A DNA stretch of 64,000 nucleotides, from the NCBI GenBank assembly GCA_022821275.1, contig JAJEDY010000061.1, positions 93,800 through 157,799 of the forward strand, written 5' to 3'. Made by a program: the position numbers and the translations under genes. Under the pieces are notes generated by a model, which saw only the letters and a list, made by a program, of their open reading frames with translations, was not told the origin of the DNA and did not search any database. The first letter of the stretch is position 1; each line of letters begins with the position of its first letter. Shown one piece after another: positions 34,856 to 45,617 of the stretch. This stretch comes from Candidatus Latescibacterota bacterium (GTDB lineage: Bacteria; Latescibacterota; UBA2968).

Positions 34856-36103
34856 TCAATCCCTGGGTGGGCGCGTTTTTGATTTGGGTTTTTTGAACTC
34901 CCACATCAGTTCGCTACGGCCAAAATCGGTTTCGTGTGACTGCACGATGAGTTTGATGTACTTCGTCTGATCTGAAACAACCGGTGTTTTCATAACCGTG
35001 TGCGCGGAAAAATAGAGTATAAGTAATTTTTCATTGCCCACATAAGTAATATTCATGGGCGGCTCTGCAAAATACCGCACTTTTTCACCGGGCGTATAAG
35101 TGGGAGAAATATACGTACCAAATACATCTGTAACCTCCATTTCTCTGCCCGGCAAAGAAACCTGGAGTGCTTCGAGCGGATAAAATGCCCGCTCTTCAAT
35201 TTTGTCGGGTTCATATCCGATTTCTTCGCTGTCTTCGAGATAAATCGTCCAGCGACTGAGATCGAGATACGCCTCGCCGTAAATGGTATTGAATTTTAAG
35301 CGAATTTGAATATCGTCACCGAGTCGGTTCTGGCTGGCATAGTCCTCCCATGTGTGCGCGGAAATGCTATCGGGCCCGTAGTGGGTTTGCAACATATCAA
35401 ATTCTGAACGCACGAGATCTGGGACGTACAGCGTAGCCGAAATGAGCAACGGGGAACGCACGACGCGATAGCGTTCAGAAACGTTCAACTCTCGAAATTG
35501 CAAATCGGGATGCGCAGCAATACTCGGTGCCTGCGGCAAATCATCTATGGGACGCACCGTGGGAATAAAGCCGCGCACAGTCCAGATCTTAAGCAACTGG
35601 GGATATGTCCAGGTATTACCCGGATCGGGATATGAAGGCAGGGTGAGTTTATAGACCTCTTTTTTTCCTGAAAACTCGGGAAAAAGCGGAGAGTTCTGAA
35701 CGTGGTAATAGGGGTATTGCGCAATGGGAATGGCAAAAACATCGCCTTTGCCAATGAGCTTATCCAGACGTTCAATTTGCTTGCTATCAAGCGCCGTTTT
35801 GAGCGCATCAAATACGGCACTGGCACTGTCATTAGCACTCTGGCGCAGACTTCTCAGATCCTTGAGCTTTGGAATATAGCCCTGCCACAAAAGGGCCTCA
35901 TTGGTTCGGCGCGCGCGTTCGGTTTGATATTCGATCACGATATCGCGAAGGGCGGAAACGTGTTTGGCAACATGTTCTTTCTGATCGCCCTTCGCCTTGA
36001 GGTGTTTGCTCAACCGGTCCGCTTCAAGGAGATCCTTCGTATTGGCACCCCAGGCGGTTTGGAGCGCAAAAAGTAAAACCGCGATACTAGCTCGGAAAAA
36101 CAT
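34856..36103 (-). CDS. Secreted protein of unknown function (415 residues)
   Basis: Starts with a signal peptide (MFFRASIAVLLFALQTAWGA) behind GGGATAT. The next 110 residues are helical and charged (DRLSKHLKAKGDQKEHVAKH, then two Lys/Asp-rich helices), and the remainder is beta-rich with many aromatic residues (YPYYHVQNSPLFPEF, FNTIYGEAYLDLSRWTIYLE). I do not recognise a family; the GWxTD motif common in FCB secreted proteins was looked for and is absent. It leads the operon with the TPR and LolB-like lipoproteins, which suggests a cell-envelope complex. Confidence 0.8.
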   Translation of the reverse strand: MFFRASIAVLLFALQTAWGANTKDLLEADRLSKHLKAKGDQKEHVAKHVSALRDIVIEYQTERARRTNEALLWQGYIPKLKDLRSLRQSANDSASAVFDALKTALDSKQIERLDKLIGKGDVFAIPIAQYPYYHVQNSPLFPEFSGKKEVYKLTLPSYPDPGNTWTYPQLLKIWTVRGFIPTVRPIDDLPQAPSIAAHPDLQFRELNVSERYRVVRSPLLISATLYVPDLVRSEFDMLQTHYGPDSISAHTWEDYASQNRLGDDIQIRLKFNTIYGEAYLDLSRWTIYLEDSEEIGYEPDKIEERAFYPLEALQVSLPGREMEVTDVFGTYISPTYTPGEKVRYFAEPPMNITYVGNEKLLILYFSAHTVMKTPVVSDQTKYIKLIVQSHETDFGRSELMWEFKKPKSKTRPPRD

Positions 36104-36183
36104 GATATATCCCGTATCTATTTTATGTCTAAAGCCAATTCCCTATTTTAATGTTTGAATGCCCAAAAGGTTCAAAATAGCTT

Positions 36184-38325
36184 TTATCTCCTCCTGTGTC
36201 TTCTCCGAGATCCTTTGGGGCGTCCATTTTGCGTATGCGACAAAAGGTGAAAGTCTATCCGCAGGCGTTGCCGGTCGAGTTGGGCGAGTTGTACTTGAAC
36301 CGAATCGCCGAGTCGGAAAATCGTTCCCGTGGATTCGCCAATAAGTGCGCCTTGTAACTCGTGGAAAATATAATAATCATCATAGAGATATTTCACGTGA
36401 ACCAGACCCTCGATGAGCACATCATTGAGTTGAACAAAAAAACCAATAGAACGCACATCGACGATAACGGCATCAAAACACTCGCCCATCTTATCTTTCA
36501 GATAGAGAATCTGCATAAGCCGAATAGCATCCCACTCGGCTTGTTGCGCGGCGATCTCGCGTTGCGTCGCCAGATCCCCAATATCGGGCAGGCGACGTGC
36601 GCGGCGCGCCATATGTCCCTTCGCATCGTTGATCGCATCGCGCAAGATGCGGTGAAGAATCAAATCGGGATAGCGCCGAATGGGCGATGTGAAATGCGTA
36701 TAAGTATCGCAGGCCAATCCAAAATGACCGACATTGACAGGCGTGTAAACCGCTTTCTTCATTGAGCGCAACAGGCGATGACTCAAAATTTGACCGATAG
36801 GCTCATCCTTGAAATTTGCGAGAAACGCCTGGATGCTTTCTGCCCGCGAGGGATTTGAAAGACGATACCCCAATGATTTGGCCAGATCGCAAAATGCGGC
36901 GAGTTTTTCACCATCGGGCGGTTCGTGGACGCGATAGAGAATTGGGATACCGCTATCGGCCATGCGCCTGGCAACGATTTCATTGGCCAGAAGCATAAAT
37001 TCTTCAATAAGACGGTGGCTATTCAGGCGATCACGGGGACCAATGTGAACGGGATGGCCCCGATCGTCGAGGACTATATGAGGTTCGGGAATCTCTAAAT
37101 CGATCGTACCCCTTGCCATGCGTCTCTCTGTCAGACATCTTCTCAGAGCCTCCATATGCATGAGAACATCGGCATACGGTTCGGCGGGATTGTCCGCGCC
37201 CCTATCGCAATCGATCACGCGCTGAACCTCTTCGTATGACAGACTCGCGCGGCTGCGTATAACCGTCTCTGCAATTTGGGCATCAATAAGCTCGCCCTGG
37301 AAGGTGATATGCGCCAGAACACTCAGCGCCAGACGATCTTCACAAGGTTGCAGAGAACAAATATCTGCAGAGAGCTTTTCCGGCAACATGGGAATAACGC
37401 GATCGGGAAAATACACACTGCTACCGCGCGCGAGGGCTTCGTGATCAAGGGGTGAGCCTTCGGGAACATAGTAGCTGACATCGGCAATATGAATACCCAG
37501 ACAACAGGTCTGATCATCGAGAACCTGGAGCGACACGGCATCGTCGTGATCGCGCGCATCCACCGGATCAATGGTAAAACAAATCAAATCGCGCAAATCG
37601 AGACGACGGTCAATTTCCTCTGTGGGAATACCCTCTGGAATCGCTTCTGTCGCTTCGAGCACATGCTGGGGAAAACCGAGAGGAAGGCCGAGTTTTTTAA
37701 TTAAAATAAGGGTCTCAATACCCACATCGCCTGTATTGCCCAGAACCTCGACAATCCGCCCATCGGGATGGGCATTGGGCGAGGAATATGTGAGACGCAC
37801 AACCACCTTTTGTCCCGCCTGAGCGCCGCAGGTCTGGTCATCGGGGATATGAACGCGCGTGCGGATGCGCGGATCGTCGGAAACGACGAGAGAAACGCCG
37901 TCATACGTACCCACCATTGTTTGCTCGGCGCGTTCCACAACGCGAACCAACTCGCCCTCTGCGCGATCGCTACCCCGTGCCCTGCGCGTAAGGCGCACCA
38001 GAGCGCGATCACCGTGTCGCGCACGCCTCAGGTATCTCGCACCAATAAAAATATCCGCACCGCCATCTTCGGGCGCGAGCAAGCCATATCCACTGGCCTG
38101 AACGCTGATGCGACCGACGATGAGATTGTGTTCAGAGGGAATACCGTAACGGCTATGGCGCAACTTGACGAGAGACCCATCGCGCACCATGCGACGAATC
38201 AGGCGGCGAAAATCTGAATAAGCCCGATCGGAAACGCGAAGAGCGCGAGCAAGTTCCCTGATCTTGAGCGGACGCCTGTGTTGTTGACGCACAAAATTCA
38301 GTACTTGATCGCGAGAGACAGACAT
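36184..38325 (-). CDS. rnr: Ribonuclease R (RNB-family 3'-5' exoribonuclease)
   Basis: A 713-residue exoribonuclease. Order: N-terminal winged-helix region (about 1-60), two cold-shock domains (about 65-210), the RNB catalytic domain with FTIDPVDARDHDDAVSL (about 250, the metal-binding aspartates) and HFTSPIRRYPDL, then an S1 domain (about 615-695), ending in a basic tail (RPKGSRRRHRRR). The start chosen is the ATG at 38325 (MSVSRDQVLNF), because the longer frame to 38850 runs under the divergent protease gene and has no conserved content. It degrades structured RNA and is often involved in mRNA and rRNA quality control. Confidence 0.95.
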   Translation of the reverse strand: MSVSRDQVLNFVRQQHRRPLKIRELARALRVSDRAYSDFRRLIRRMVRDGSLVKLRHSRYGIPSEHNLIVGRISVQASGYGLLAPEDGGADIFIGARYLRRARHGDRALVRLTRRARGSDRAEGELVRVVERAEQTMVGTYDGVSLVVSDDPRIRTRVHIPDDQTCGAQAGQKVVVRLTYSSPNAHPDGRIVEVLGNTGDVGIETLILIKKLGLPLGFPQHVLEATEAIPEGIPTEEIDRRLDLRDLICFTIDPVDARDHDDAVSLQVLDDQTCCLGIHIADVSYYVPEGSPLDHEALARGSSVYFPDRVIPMLPEKLSADICSLQPCEDRLALSVLAHITFQGELIDAQIAETVIRSRASLSYEEVQRVIDCDRGADNPAEPYADVLMHMEALRRCLTERRMARGTIDLEIPEPHIVLDDRGHPVHIGPRDRLNSHRLIEEFMLLANEIVARRMADSGIPILYRVHEPPDGEKLAAFCDLAKSLGYRLSNPSRAESIQAFLANFKDEPIGQILSHRLLRSMKKAVYTPVNVGHFGLACDTYTHFTSPIRRYPDLILHRILRDAINDAKGHMARRARRLPDIGDLATQREIAAQQAEWDAIRLMQILYLKDKMGECFDAVIVDVRSIGFFVQLNDVLIEGLVHVKYLYDDYYIFHELQGALIGESTGTIFRLGDSVQVQLAQLDRQRLRIDFHLLSHTQNGRPKGSRRRHRRR

Positions 38326-38444
38326 ATTTTTTTCAGGAGCCAATAACAGACAAACAGGCGGGAGATATGGTGGCGGTGTTTGAACGAAAGTGTTATACTG
38401 CTGGAAAACTGAGGGCAAATATACGGAAAGGGCGCGAAAAAGCA

Positions 38445-39524
38445 ATGCAAAACCTCTACTACCTGATCGCTCTCTTGTGCTTTGGGGGGTGTGCCGCACA
38501 ATATGTTCTGGCACCCGATGGAGAATACGACTATCGCGTACCCGTCGGGCGAGGCGATGCCCGTACGGGATTTGAAACCCTATTTGCTTCCACCGTAAAA
38601 GTCGTCTGGACGCCCCAATATGCCAACGTGTTTTACACACATGATATGAGAGATGATAGGGGTTTTTTGCTCCATCTACCACTAAGAGATGAAAACAGCC
38701 CAACGGGCTATCGGCTGGCGCGAGATGGCATCCGCGAAACCGTCGATTCTTATTCCAAAGTGGGCACCGCGCTTGTAATTGCGCGACAATCCGTGGCCAA
38801 TCAATACAACGTGGCAGTTGCACTGACAAATGCACATGTGGTAACGGCACCGGACACGATTCGGTATTTCAAGCGAGACGCCCGGGGCCTGGAAACAACA
38901 GTACTCGAACGAATCTCCATAAAAATCAGCACCTCATTGCACGTGGTCAATCGCGACGGCGAAAGCATCTCTGCGCAAATCGTGCGCCTCGATCCCGAAG
39001 CAGACCTGGCCTTACTCAAACTCACCATTCCCCATCCGATGAGAAAACCGGTGCCTTTTCTGCTGCGACTGGGCAAAACATCGGATCTGCAATGGGGCAA
39101 TTTTGTCTATATCGTAGGCCATCCAAAAAACAAGATGCGCCTCACCGCGGGCACAGTGAGCTTAGACGAGGAAGATGATCGGTTCTTTGTCGATGCCGCT
39201 ATCCGTGCGGGCTACAGTGGCGGACCCGTAGTTGCCGTGAGAGATGGACTGCCCAATTTTGAACTCGTGGGCCTTTGTCGCGGCGCCTCAACAGAAACAT
39301 ACCGCTTATTGGTGCCCCACCAAAGAATAAACGAAGGCACGGTAATATCGCCCGACCTGCTCGATCAAATCTCGGTTGAAGAGCGCGAAGTGGTAGAACC
39401 CGGCCTGGGATTTGTCGTGAGCATTGAAGCCGTCAAACGCTTTTTATTGGACAGTCGCGAGCCGCTCCGCGAAATCGGTGTAAATATCAAAACCGACGCG
39501 GCATTGCGCATGTGGGGGTTTTGA
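38445..39524 (+). CDS. Trypsin-like serine protease lipoprotein
   Basis: A 359-residue protein from the ATG at 38445, whose leader ends in a lipobox-like LLCFGGC (Cys16). The chymotrypsin-fold catalytic triad is readable: His131 in LTNAHVV, Asp187 in EADLALLKL and Ser258 in GYSGGPVV, with the usual GHPKNKMRLTAG strand. No PDZ domain follows, unlike HtrA/DegP. The likely place of action is the periplasmic face of the inner or outer membrane. Its stop lies 65 bases before the nickel SOD start, so it might share the transcript and could take part in SOD maturation or quality control; this is inference only. Confidence 0.85.
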   Translation: MQNLYYLIALLCFGGCAAQYVLAPDGEYDYRVPVGRGDARTGFETLFASTVKVVWTPQYANVFYTHDMRDDRGFLLHLPLRDENSPTGYRLARDGIRETVDSYSKVGTALVIARQSVANQYNVAVALTNAHVVTAPDTIRYFKRDARGLETTVLERISIKISTSLHVVNRDGESISAQIVRLDPEADLALLKLTIPHPMRKPVPFLLRLGKTSDLQWGNFVYIVGHPKNKMRLTAGTVSLDEEDDRFFVDAAIRAGYSGGPVVAVRDGLPNFELVGLCRGASTETYRLLVPHQRINEGTVISPDLLDQISVEEREVVEPGLGFVVSIEAVKRFLLDSREPLREIGVNIKTDAALRMWGF

Positions 39525-39589
39525 ATCCAGGTGAATTGTATTATATTGTTAATCCGCTTTTTCTAACCGCTTTTTACAAGGAGACCAAA

Positions 39590-40042
39590 ATGAAACATCT
39601 CACTGCTTCTTTCCTGAGCCTATTCCTTTTACCCGCTCTGGTCGGGGCGCACTGCGAGATACCGTGTGGAATCTATGGCGATGAGGGGCGATTTGCCCTG
39701 CTATTGGAAAATGTAACCACCATTGAAAAATCGATGAATGAAATCAACAAATTATCGGGAGAAAGCGAGAAGAACAACAACCAGATCGTGCGGTGGGTCG
39801 TCAACAAAGAGCACCATGCCGATCAGATTCGCGATATCGTCGCCCAATATTTCCTGGCACAGCGGATCACAGAACCCGCTGAAGGGGATACCGCGGCTGC
39901 AAAAGCCTATACTGAAAAGCTAATAGCCTTACACAAAATTATACGCACGGCAATGGTGTGCAAACAAACCACAGACCCGAAAAACGCGCAAACCTTGCGC
40001 GACCACATAAACGCTTTTCAGGCTCTCTATAATGCTAAATAA
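39590..40042 (+). CDS. sodN: Nickel superoxide dismutase with a Sec-type signal peptide
   Basis: Disproportionates superoxide using a nickel ion held by the N-terminal hook. The hook HCEIPCGIY is present: His21, Cys22 and Cys26 of the precursor, directly after a hydrophobic leader (MKHLTASFLSLFLLPALVGA) that ends in V-G-A, so signal peptidase cleavage would expose His as residue 1. The remaining helical bundle (FALLLENVTTIEKSMNEINK, IVRWVVNKEHHADQIRDIV) fits the 4-helix NiSOD fold and the total of 150 residues is normal. Classical SodN has a short propeptide removed by SodX instead. Good ribosome site AAGGAG. A weak promoter-like pair (TTGAAT 39521, TATATT 39542) lies upstream. Confidence 0.93.
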   Translation: MKHLTASFLSLFLLPALVGAHCEIPCGIYGDEGRFALLLENVTTIEKSMNEINKLSGESEKNNNQIVRWVVNKEHHADQIRDIVAQYFLAQRITEPAEGDTAAAKAYTEKLIALHKIIRTAMVCKQTTDPKNAQTLRDHINAFQALYNAK

Positions 40043-40048
40043 AGGACC

Positions 40049-40070
40049 GGGACGGCACAGGGGCCGTCCC
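40049..40070. repeat. Short perfect palindrome after sodN
   Basis: GGGACGGC (40049-40056) pairs with GCCGTCCC (40063-40070), with flanking GACC/GGTC extending the stem. No T-run follows, so it is a repeat element rather than a classical terminator. Confidence 0.6.
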
Positions 40071-40102
40071 TACGGTCTTCTGCGTTTGAACACAACATTA
40101 CT

Positions 40103-40129
40103 GTAGGGGCGGTGCCCCCGTGCCCGCCC
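40103..40129. repeat. Dispersed repeat family B, copy 1
   Basis: Opens GTAGGGGCGGTGCCCC and ends GTGCCCGCCC. The reverse complement occurs at 63145-63171 with one difference in 27 bases, and a shorter relative sits at 52576. Confidence 0.8.
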
Positions 40130-40143
40130 GCGATCCAATTTAC

Positions 40144-40182
40144 GGGACAATCTCCATCGAGATTGTCCCATTTTTTGTTTTT
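40144..40182 (+). terminator. Rho-independent terminator upstream of groES
   Basis: GGGACAATCTC (40144-40154) and GAGATTGTCCC (40159-40169) form a perfect 11-base stem with a 4-base loop, then a run of T residues. It ends the sodN transcript and insulates groESL. Confidence 0.92.
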
Positions 40183-40184
40183 TC

Positions 40185-40213
40185 TTGCGCTACTGAAAGG
40201 TCTTTGATATATT
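40185..40213 (+). promoter_or_regulatory. Promoter of the groESL operon
   Basis: TTGCGC (40185-40190) and TATATT (40208-40213) are 17 bases apart, and the CIRCE operator begins 11 bases after the -10, where a start site would be expected. Strong positional support. Confidence 0.8.
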
Positions 40214-40224
40214 CTCCGCCCCGT

Positions 40225-40251
40225 TTAGCACTCGGCAGGCGAGAGTGCTAA
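40225..40251 (+). promoter_or_regulatory. CIRCE operator (HrcA-binding site) ahead of groES
   Basis: TTAGCACTC (40225-40233), a 9-base spacer, then GAGTGCTAA (40243-40251): a perfect CIRCE inverted repeat. In species that have HrcA this represses groESL until heat shock. No hrcA gene lies inside the window. Confidence 0.97.
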
Positions 40252-40302
40252 AACACATCATCCGTTCATTTTCACTCCACCTCGCAGAAGGAGGCTATCA
40301 CA

Positions 40303-40593
40303 ATGGCGAAGGTGAAACCCCTCGGGGATCGCGTGCTGGTCAAACCTGTTGAAGAAGACGAACAGGTCAAGGGCGGCATCATCATTCCCGACACAGCCAA
40401 AGAAAAACCCCAGCGGGGCGAAATCGTGGCTGTAGGCGATGGCAAGCCCGACGATTCGGGTAACCGGATTGCACTGTCGGTCGCAGCTGGCGACACGGTA
40501 CTTTATGGCAAGTATTCAGGCACAGAAGTCCGTCTGGACGATGAAGACTATCTGATCATGCCCGAAGGCGATATTTTAGCGATCATCGATTAA
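40303..40593 (+). CDS. groES: Co-chaperonin GroES
   Basis: A 96-residue lid of the GroEL folding chamber. It has the standard [27 protein letters not shown] mobile-loop region, [14 protein letters not shown] and a final [13 protein letters not shown]. The ATG at 40303 follows AGAAGGAGGC, and the gene sits behind the CIRCE operator. groEL follows after 33 bases. Length, order and regulation are all typical. Confidence 0.98.
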   Translation: MAKVKPLGDRVLVKPVEEDEQVKGGIIIPDTAKEKPQRGEIVAVGDGKPDDSGNRIALSVAAGDTVLYGKYSGTEVRLDDEDYLIMPEGDILAIID

Positions 40594-42252
<1,659 letters not shown>

Positions 42253-42274
42253 GAAGTTGTCAGTCTTTCGCTAT

Positions 42275-42308
42275 AAAAAGGGACACTCTATTGGGTGTTC
42301 CTTTTTTA
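42275..42308 (+). terminator. Terminator after groEL
   Basis: AAAAAGGGACAC and GTGTTCCTTTTTT pair around a short loop, with one G-T wobble and a closing T-run. It also separates groEL from the leftward BNR gene. Confidence 0.8.
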
Positions 42309-42311
42309 TTT

Positions 42312-43577
42312 TTAATCGCAAAAAAACACGCGATTATTGATCACCTCGCCTGTCTCTTTATCTGGATAACGCGATTCCCCATCAAAAAAAACAAAAGGCG
42401 GGAATTGCCCTGCAGGAATGGTATTGGCGCCAGTAGGCCGTTCCAAATTCGCCTCGTTAAAAACCGTATCCTGCGGCAAAGCGAGTTGCGACTTCCAATC
42501 TCCATCCTGCAAAGTCAACCAGACCAGGCGTTTATCCTCTGTCTCCCAGTTCAATCCACGCGTGGGTTTCCCATCATTCCACCCCTTGCCGAGCGGTTGA
42601 AGCTCCAGCAAAGCATAAAGCGTACCCGCTTCATCTATGCTAAACGCACCCCGGCACCCCGTTGGACGGTGACCTGGAAAACCCGCATCAATAGATTCCC
42701 GCTGCCACACACCCTGTGCATCGGGCCGGGCATAAACGATCTCGCCCGGCTCATCCAGATGCGAAACATAGAGAATATGTGGTCCCTCAGAAGAAACCAC
42801 AATACACCCCTGTGAGAGAACTTCGGGACGGGGCATAGGCTCGTGCCGCTCATCCTCCTCAGAACGAACGAGAATATCGAGCTGTTCGGGCCGCGCTGGC
42901 AACTCGACACGCGCACCATCGGCCCTCTCCCAGGACGCGCCACCATCCCGGCTACACATATAACACACAGCCTGATGTAGCCCGCGCCGATCGCGGATAC
43001 CTATGCTCTCGTAAAAATCCACCACAAGATGAATAACGCCATCAGCATCGATAGCCATACCCGTTTGAAACGCACCGTAACCCGTATAATCCTCACGGCG
43101 TTTAATCAACTTCCCGCGTTCTCGCCAGGCTTCACCCCTATTTTTAGAATAAAAATCCACACCATCCCAGCGATTGGATGAACGCACCGTTAAAAAAAGC
43201 GCATCGTCCAAACCGCACACAACAACCGGATAGGTCCCCGACCCAGCTGGCTCTCCCTCCGTCCACTCACTCGCATCATTGGGCCGCACCGACCGCCGAT
43301 ACGTCACCGGCGAATTGTGACCACTCATAATAGCCTGCAAATAGCCCTCGTGATCAACCGTTATAATCGGACGCGCGTGATTATCGCGCCCCTGATTAAG
43401 CGTAAACGGTCCCGAACATTCCCCAGTATCGCGATCAAAAGTACAAACCCTGTTGAAATAGCCCTCACCGGTCACATCCTGCCAGACCACATGTGTCCTG
43501 CCATCGTGTGTAACAACCTTATTCCCCGCGCCAGAAGTCGCGCGTTCACTGCCGATTTGAGAAATTAATCTGGGCAT
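42312..43577 (-). CDS. BNR-repeat protein (BNR-4/sialidase-like propeller)
   Basis: A 421-residue beta-propeller protein of the BNR-repeat-containing type, without a signal peptide. Repeated blade turns are visible (SKNRGEAWRERG, SRDGGASWERAD), and the N-terminal stretch GNKVVTHDGRTHVVWQDV is typical of these carbohydrate-active folds. Relatives include polysaccharide lyases and sialidase-like proteins, so the reaction cannot be stated. It is the last gene of a leftward group after the amidohydrolase and sialidase genes, which suggests processing of a sugar or sugar derivative taken into the cell. Confidence 0.8.
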   Translation of the reverse strand: MPRLISQIGSERATSGAGNKVVTHDGRTHVVWQDVTGEGYFNRVCTFDRDTGECSGPFTLNQGRDNHARPIITVDHEGYLQAIMSGHNSPVTYRRSVRPNDASEWTEGEPAGSGTYPVVVCGLDDALFLTVRSSNRWDGVDFYSKNRGEAWRERGKLIKRREDYTGYGAFQTGMAIDADGVIHLVVDFYESIGIRDRRGLHQAVCYMCSRDGGASWERADGARVELPARPEQLDILVRSEEDERHEPMPRPEVLSQGCIVVSSEGPHILYVSHLDEPGEIVYARPDAQGVWQRESIDAGFPGHRPTGCRGAFSIDEAGTLYALLELQPLGKGWNDGKPTRGLNWETEDKRLVWLTLQDGDWKSQLALPQDTVFNEANLERPTGANTIPAGQFPPFVFFDGESRYPDKETGEVINNRVFFCD

Positions 43578-43598
43578 ATCGAACTCCCTTTAATGGGA

Positions 43599-44624
43599 TC
43601 ATATTCTAAACCGCTCAAAAATCAGATACTGATACGAATGTTCTTCCCCCGCTTCATACAAACACCCAACATCGCCATCGGGTAACAGAGCCAGACAGGA
43701 ATACGCTGCCGGACCCTCGTGCAACAACTTTTCCCGGGACCACGTCTGCCCGCCATCCTCGCTCAAACGCACAGTCATATTCTCGCGCTCCCCTCGTCCC
43801 TTGCCCGGATAAAACCGCTCTCCGGCTGCGGGACTTTCTACCGGCGTAAGCGACACCGGATTTGAAAAAAACAATCGGTCGCCATCACCTATCAAACTCG
43901 CCTGACATTTCGGACACGGCAAATTCGCATCGTGTACAACCTCTGACCAATTGTGTCCCCCATCCCCACTCACCGAAATCCCCCGCGCCCCTTCGCTATA
44001 CGTCTGCATCCGAATATTCATCATCAACGACCCATCGGATAACTCGACAACCTGACATTCATTCGCACCCGGCGCGATCAACGCACTCAGTTGCCACGTC
44101 GCCCCATGGTCATCGCTATAAATCGCATGCGAACCATTGCCATAAGCCGTATCCTCCCGATGATCACATGGAATCACCAGCCGCCCCCTGTGCTCTCCCC
44201 GCTGCAATTGAATACCAACACCCGGACCCGTCGCATACCAATTCCACGAAGGCTTCTTCACAACCGCAGTAATCTCCGTGGGATCGGCCCACGTCTTCCC
44301 ATCATCCCCACTATGCGTAATAAACACATCGTCATTCTCCCGACAAAACGGCAACCAGATCACACCCGTATCACCATCCACCACGGGACACGGATTGCCA
44401 ATCGTCACCTCTCCAGGCTCTCCGTAAATCAACAACTGTTCAGACCACGTCTCGCCGCCGTCCTCTGACCGCTTCACCAGCAAATCGAGATCCCCGTGAT
44501 CCCCGCGCCCCGTACGCCGCCCCTCGCAAAACGCCAGCAAAGTCCCCGCCTGTGTCACCAGCAATGCCGGAATGCGATACGTGTGATACCCATCCTGTCC
44601 ACTGGTATATACATGTGTCTTCAT
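43599..44624 (-). CDS. Sialidase-family protein (GH33-like)
   Basis: A 341-residue six-blade propeller. The arginine motif is YRIPAL (about 16) and there are at least five Asp-boxes (SEDGGETW, SGDDGKTW, SDDHGATW, SGDGGHNW, SEDGGQTW). A GDHGDLDLLVKR segment supplies the acid Asp region and ANECQVVELSDGS the Glu. No signal peptide is seen, so it is probably cytoplasmic, unlike most secreted sialidases. It may act on sialic-acid-like or other acidic glycosides. Sits between the amidohydrolase and the BNR protein with gaps of 15 and 21 bases, consistent with one operon. Confidence 0.85.
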   Translation of the reverse strand: MKTHVYTSGQDGYHTYRIPALLVTQAGTLLAFCEGRRTGRGDHGDLDLLVKRSEDGGETWSEQLLIYGEPGEVTIGNPCPVVDGDTGVIWLPFCRENDDVFITHSGDDGKTWADPTEITAVVKKPSWNWYATGPGVGIQLQRGEHRGRLVIPCDHREDTAYGNGSHAIYSDDHGATWQLSALIAPGANECQVVELSDGSLMMNIRMQTYSEGARGISVSGDGGHNWSEVVHDANLPCPKCQASLIGDGDRLFFSNPVSLTPVESPAAGERFYPGKGRGERENMTVRLSEDGGQTWSREKLLHEGPAAYSCLALLPDGDVGCLYEAGEEHSYQYLIFERFRI

Positions 44625-44639
44625 TTTACCTCCCTTGTA

Positions 44640-45515
44640 TTATGACCTCTCTAAAGGAACCAAACGCAGTGCATTCTCGCAATAAATCTTTCGCCTGACA
44701 TCCTGTGGCAAATCCAACCCCTTCAGATGCACCTGCAATGCATTCCCCGGAGCATCGCGTCCAAACAGCAAACGATCCTGATACTCGATCAAAAAATCCC
44801 GCCCTCCATCGTCCATCCGCTGCAACGCATTCAAACCAGAACCCGCCGACAAATCCGCCCACAGATTCGCATATTGTGTAAACAAATCGAACAAACGCCC
44901 CCCCGGCACAATCGGACTCGAAGGATATGTCTCCGGATCCGTCGCCTCATCCCCACTCACATGCCGCCAGAAACCGGGCGCATGACCGACAAATATCGTA
45001 TCGGGACACGCCTGCAACGCCTGCTCCAACGCGCCAATCTCCCCGCCATACCATGCCTCCTGATACACCCCATTCAAAAACGGCGTATCAATATGCAAAA
45101 CCACGGGCGCGCCCAACTCACCCGCCTTGCGAAACAACAGAATCGCACGCGGATCATTCAACAACATCCGATAGCTCCACTCCCCACACACCCGAACACC
45201 GTGCGAATAATACGCCGCCTCAAAAAGCCCTGCCGCATCGCCCTCTGACGGACAGGGACAATACCCCGCCACAAACCGATCCGGATACTTCTCACACGCG
45301 CGCGAAAGATCACTCAACGTCGTCCCCGCATGCGTGCCATCGGGCCGAGCATTGACCGGATTAAACACGCGATGGCTACTCGCGACATGCTCACCCGGCG
45401 GCAAATACCACGTAAGCAACCACGCCACATCATACCCAAACTGATCCATTTCATCCAACACACCCTCGGCATTCAAACCGTGATAATAAATGTGATTGTG
45501 CGCGTCAATAATCAT
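44640..45515 (-). CDS. Amidohydrolase-family metal-dependent hydrolase
   Basis: A 291-residue TIM-barrel hydrolase of the amidohydrolase-2 type. The first metal motif is IDAHNHIYYHG at the N-terminus, followed by a metal-binding His in VVLHIDTPF (about 139) and a GHAPGFWRH motif (about 176), with the catalytic Asp in LLFGRDAPGN near the C-terminus. Homologues hydrolyse C-N or C-C bonds, often decarboxylating. It leads the operon with two propeller-type genes. Substrate unknown. Confidence 0.88.
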   Translation of the reverse strand: MIIDAHNHIYYHGLNAEGVLDEMDQFGYDVAWLLTWYLPPGEHVASSHRVFNPVNARPDGTHAGTTLSDLSRACEKYPDRFVAGYCPCPSEGDAAGLFEAAYYSHGVRVCGEWSYRMLLNDPRAILLFRKAGELGAPVVLHIDTPFLNGVYQEAWYGGEIGALEQALQACPDTIFVGHAPGFWRHVSGDEATDPETYPSSPIVPGGRLFDLFTQYANLWADLSAGSGLNALQRMDDGGRDFLIEYQDRLLFGRDAPGNALQVHLKGLDLPQDVRRKIYCENALRLVPLERS

Positions 45516-45617
45516 TGTTCAAATCCCCGATTTTTGTGATTTTCCTTGACGAAGAATCAATCCGAAAATAATATTAACCTCATGCCATTGCAAAACGAAT
45601 ACCCTGATCACGGTCAA

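Noticed and set aside
38326..38850. N-terminal extension of RNase R to 888 residues
   Set aside because: The extra codons lie under the divergent protease gene and give no domain; the ATG at 38325 gives the standard protein.
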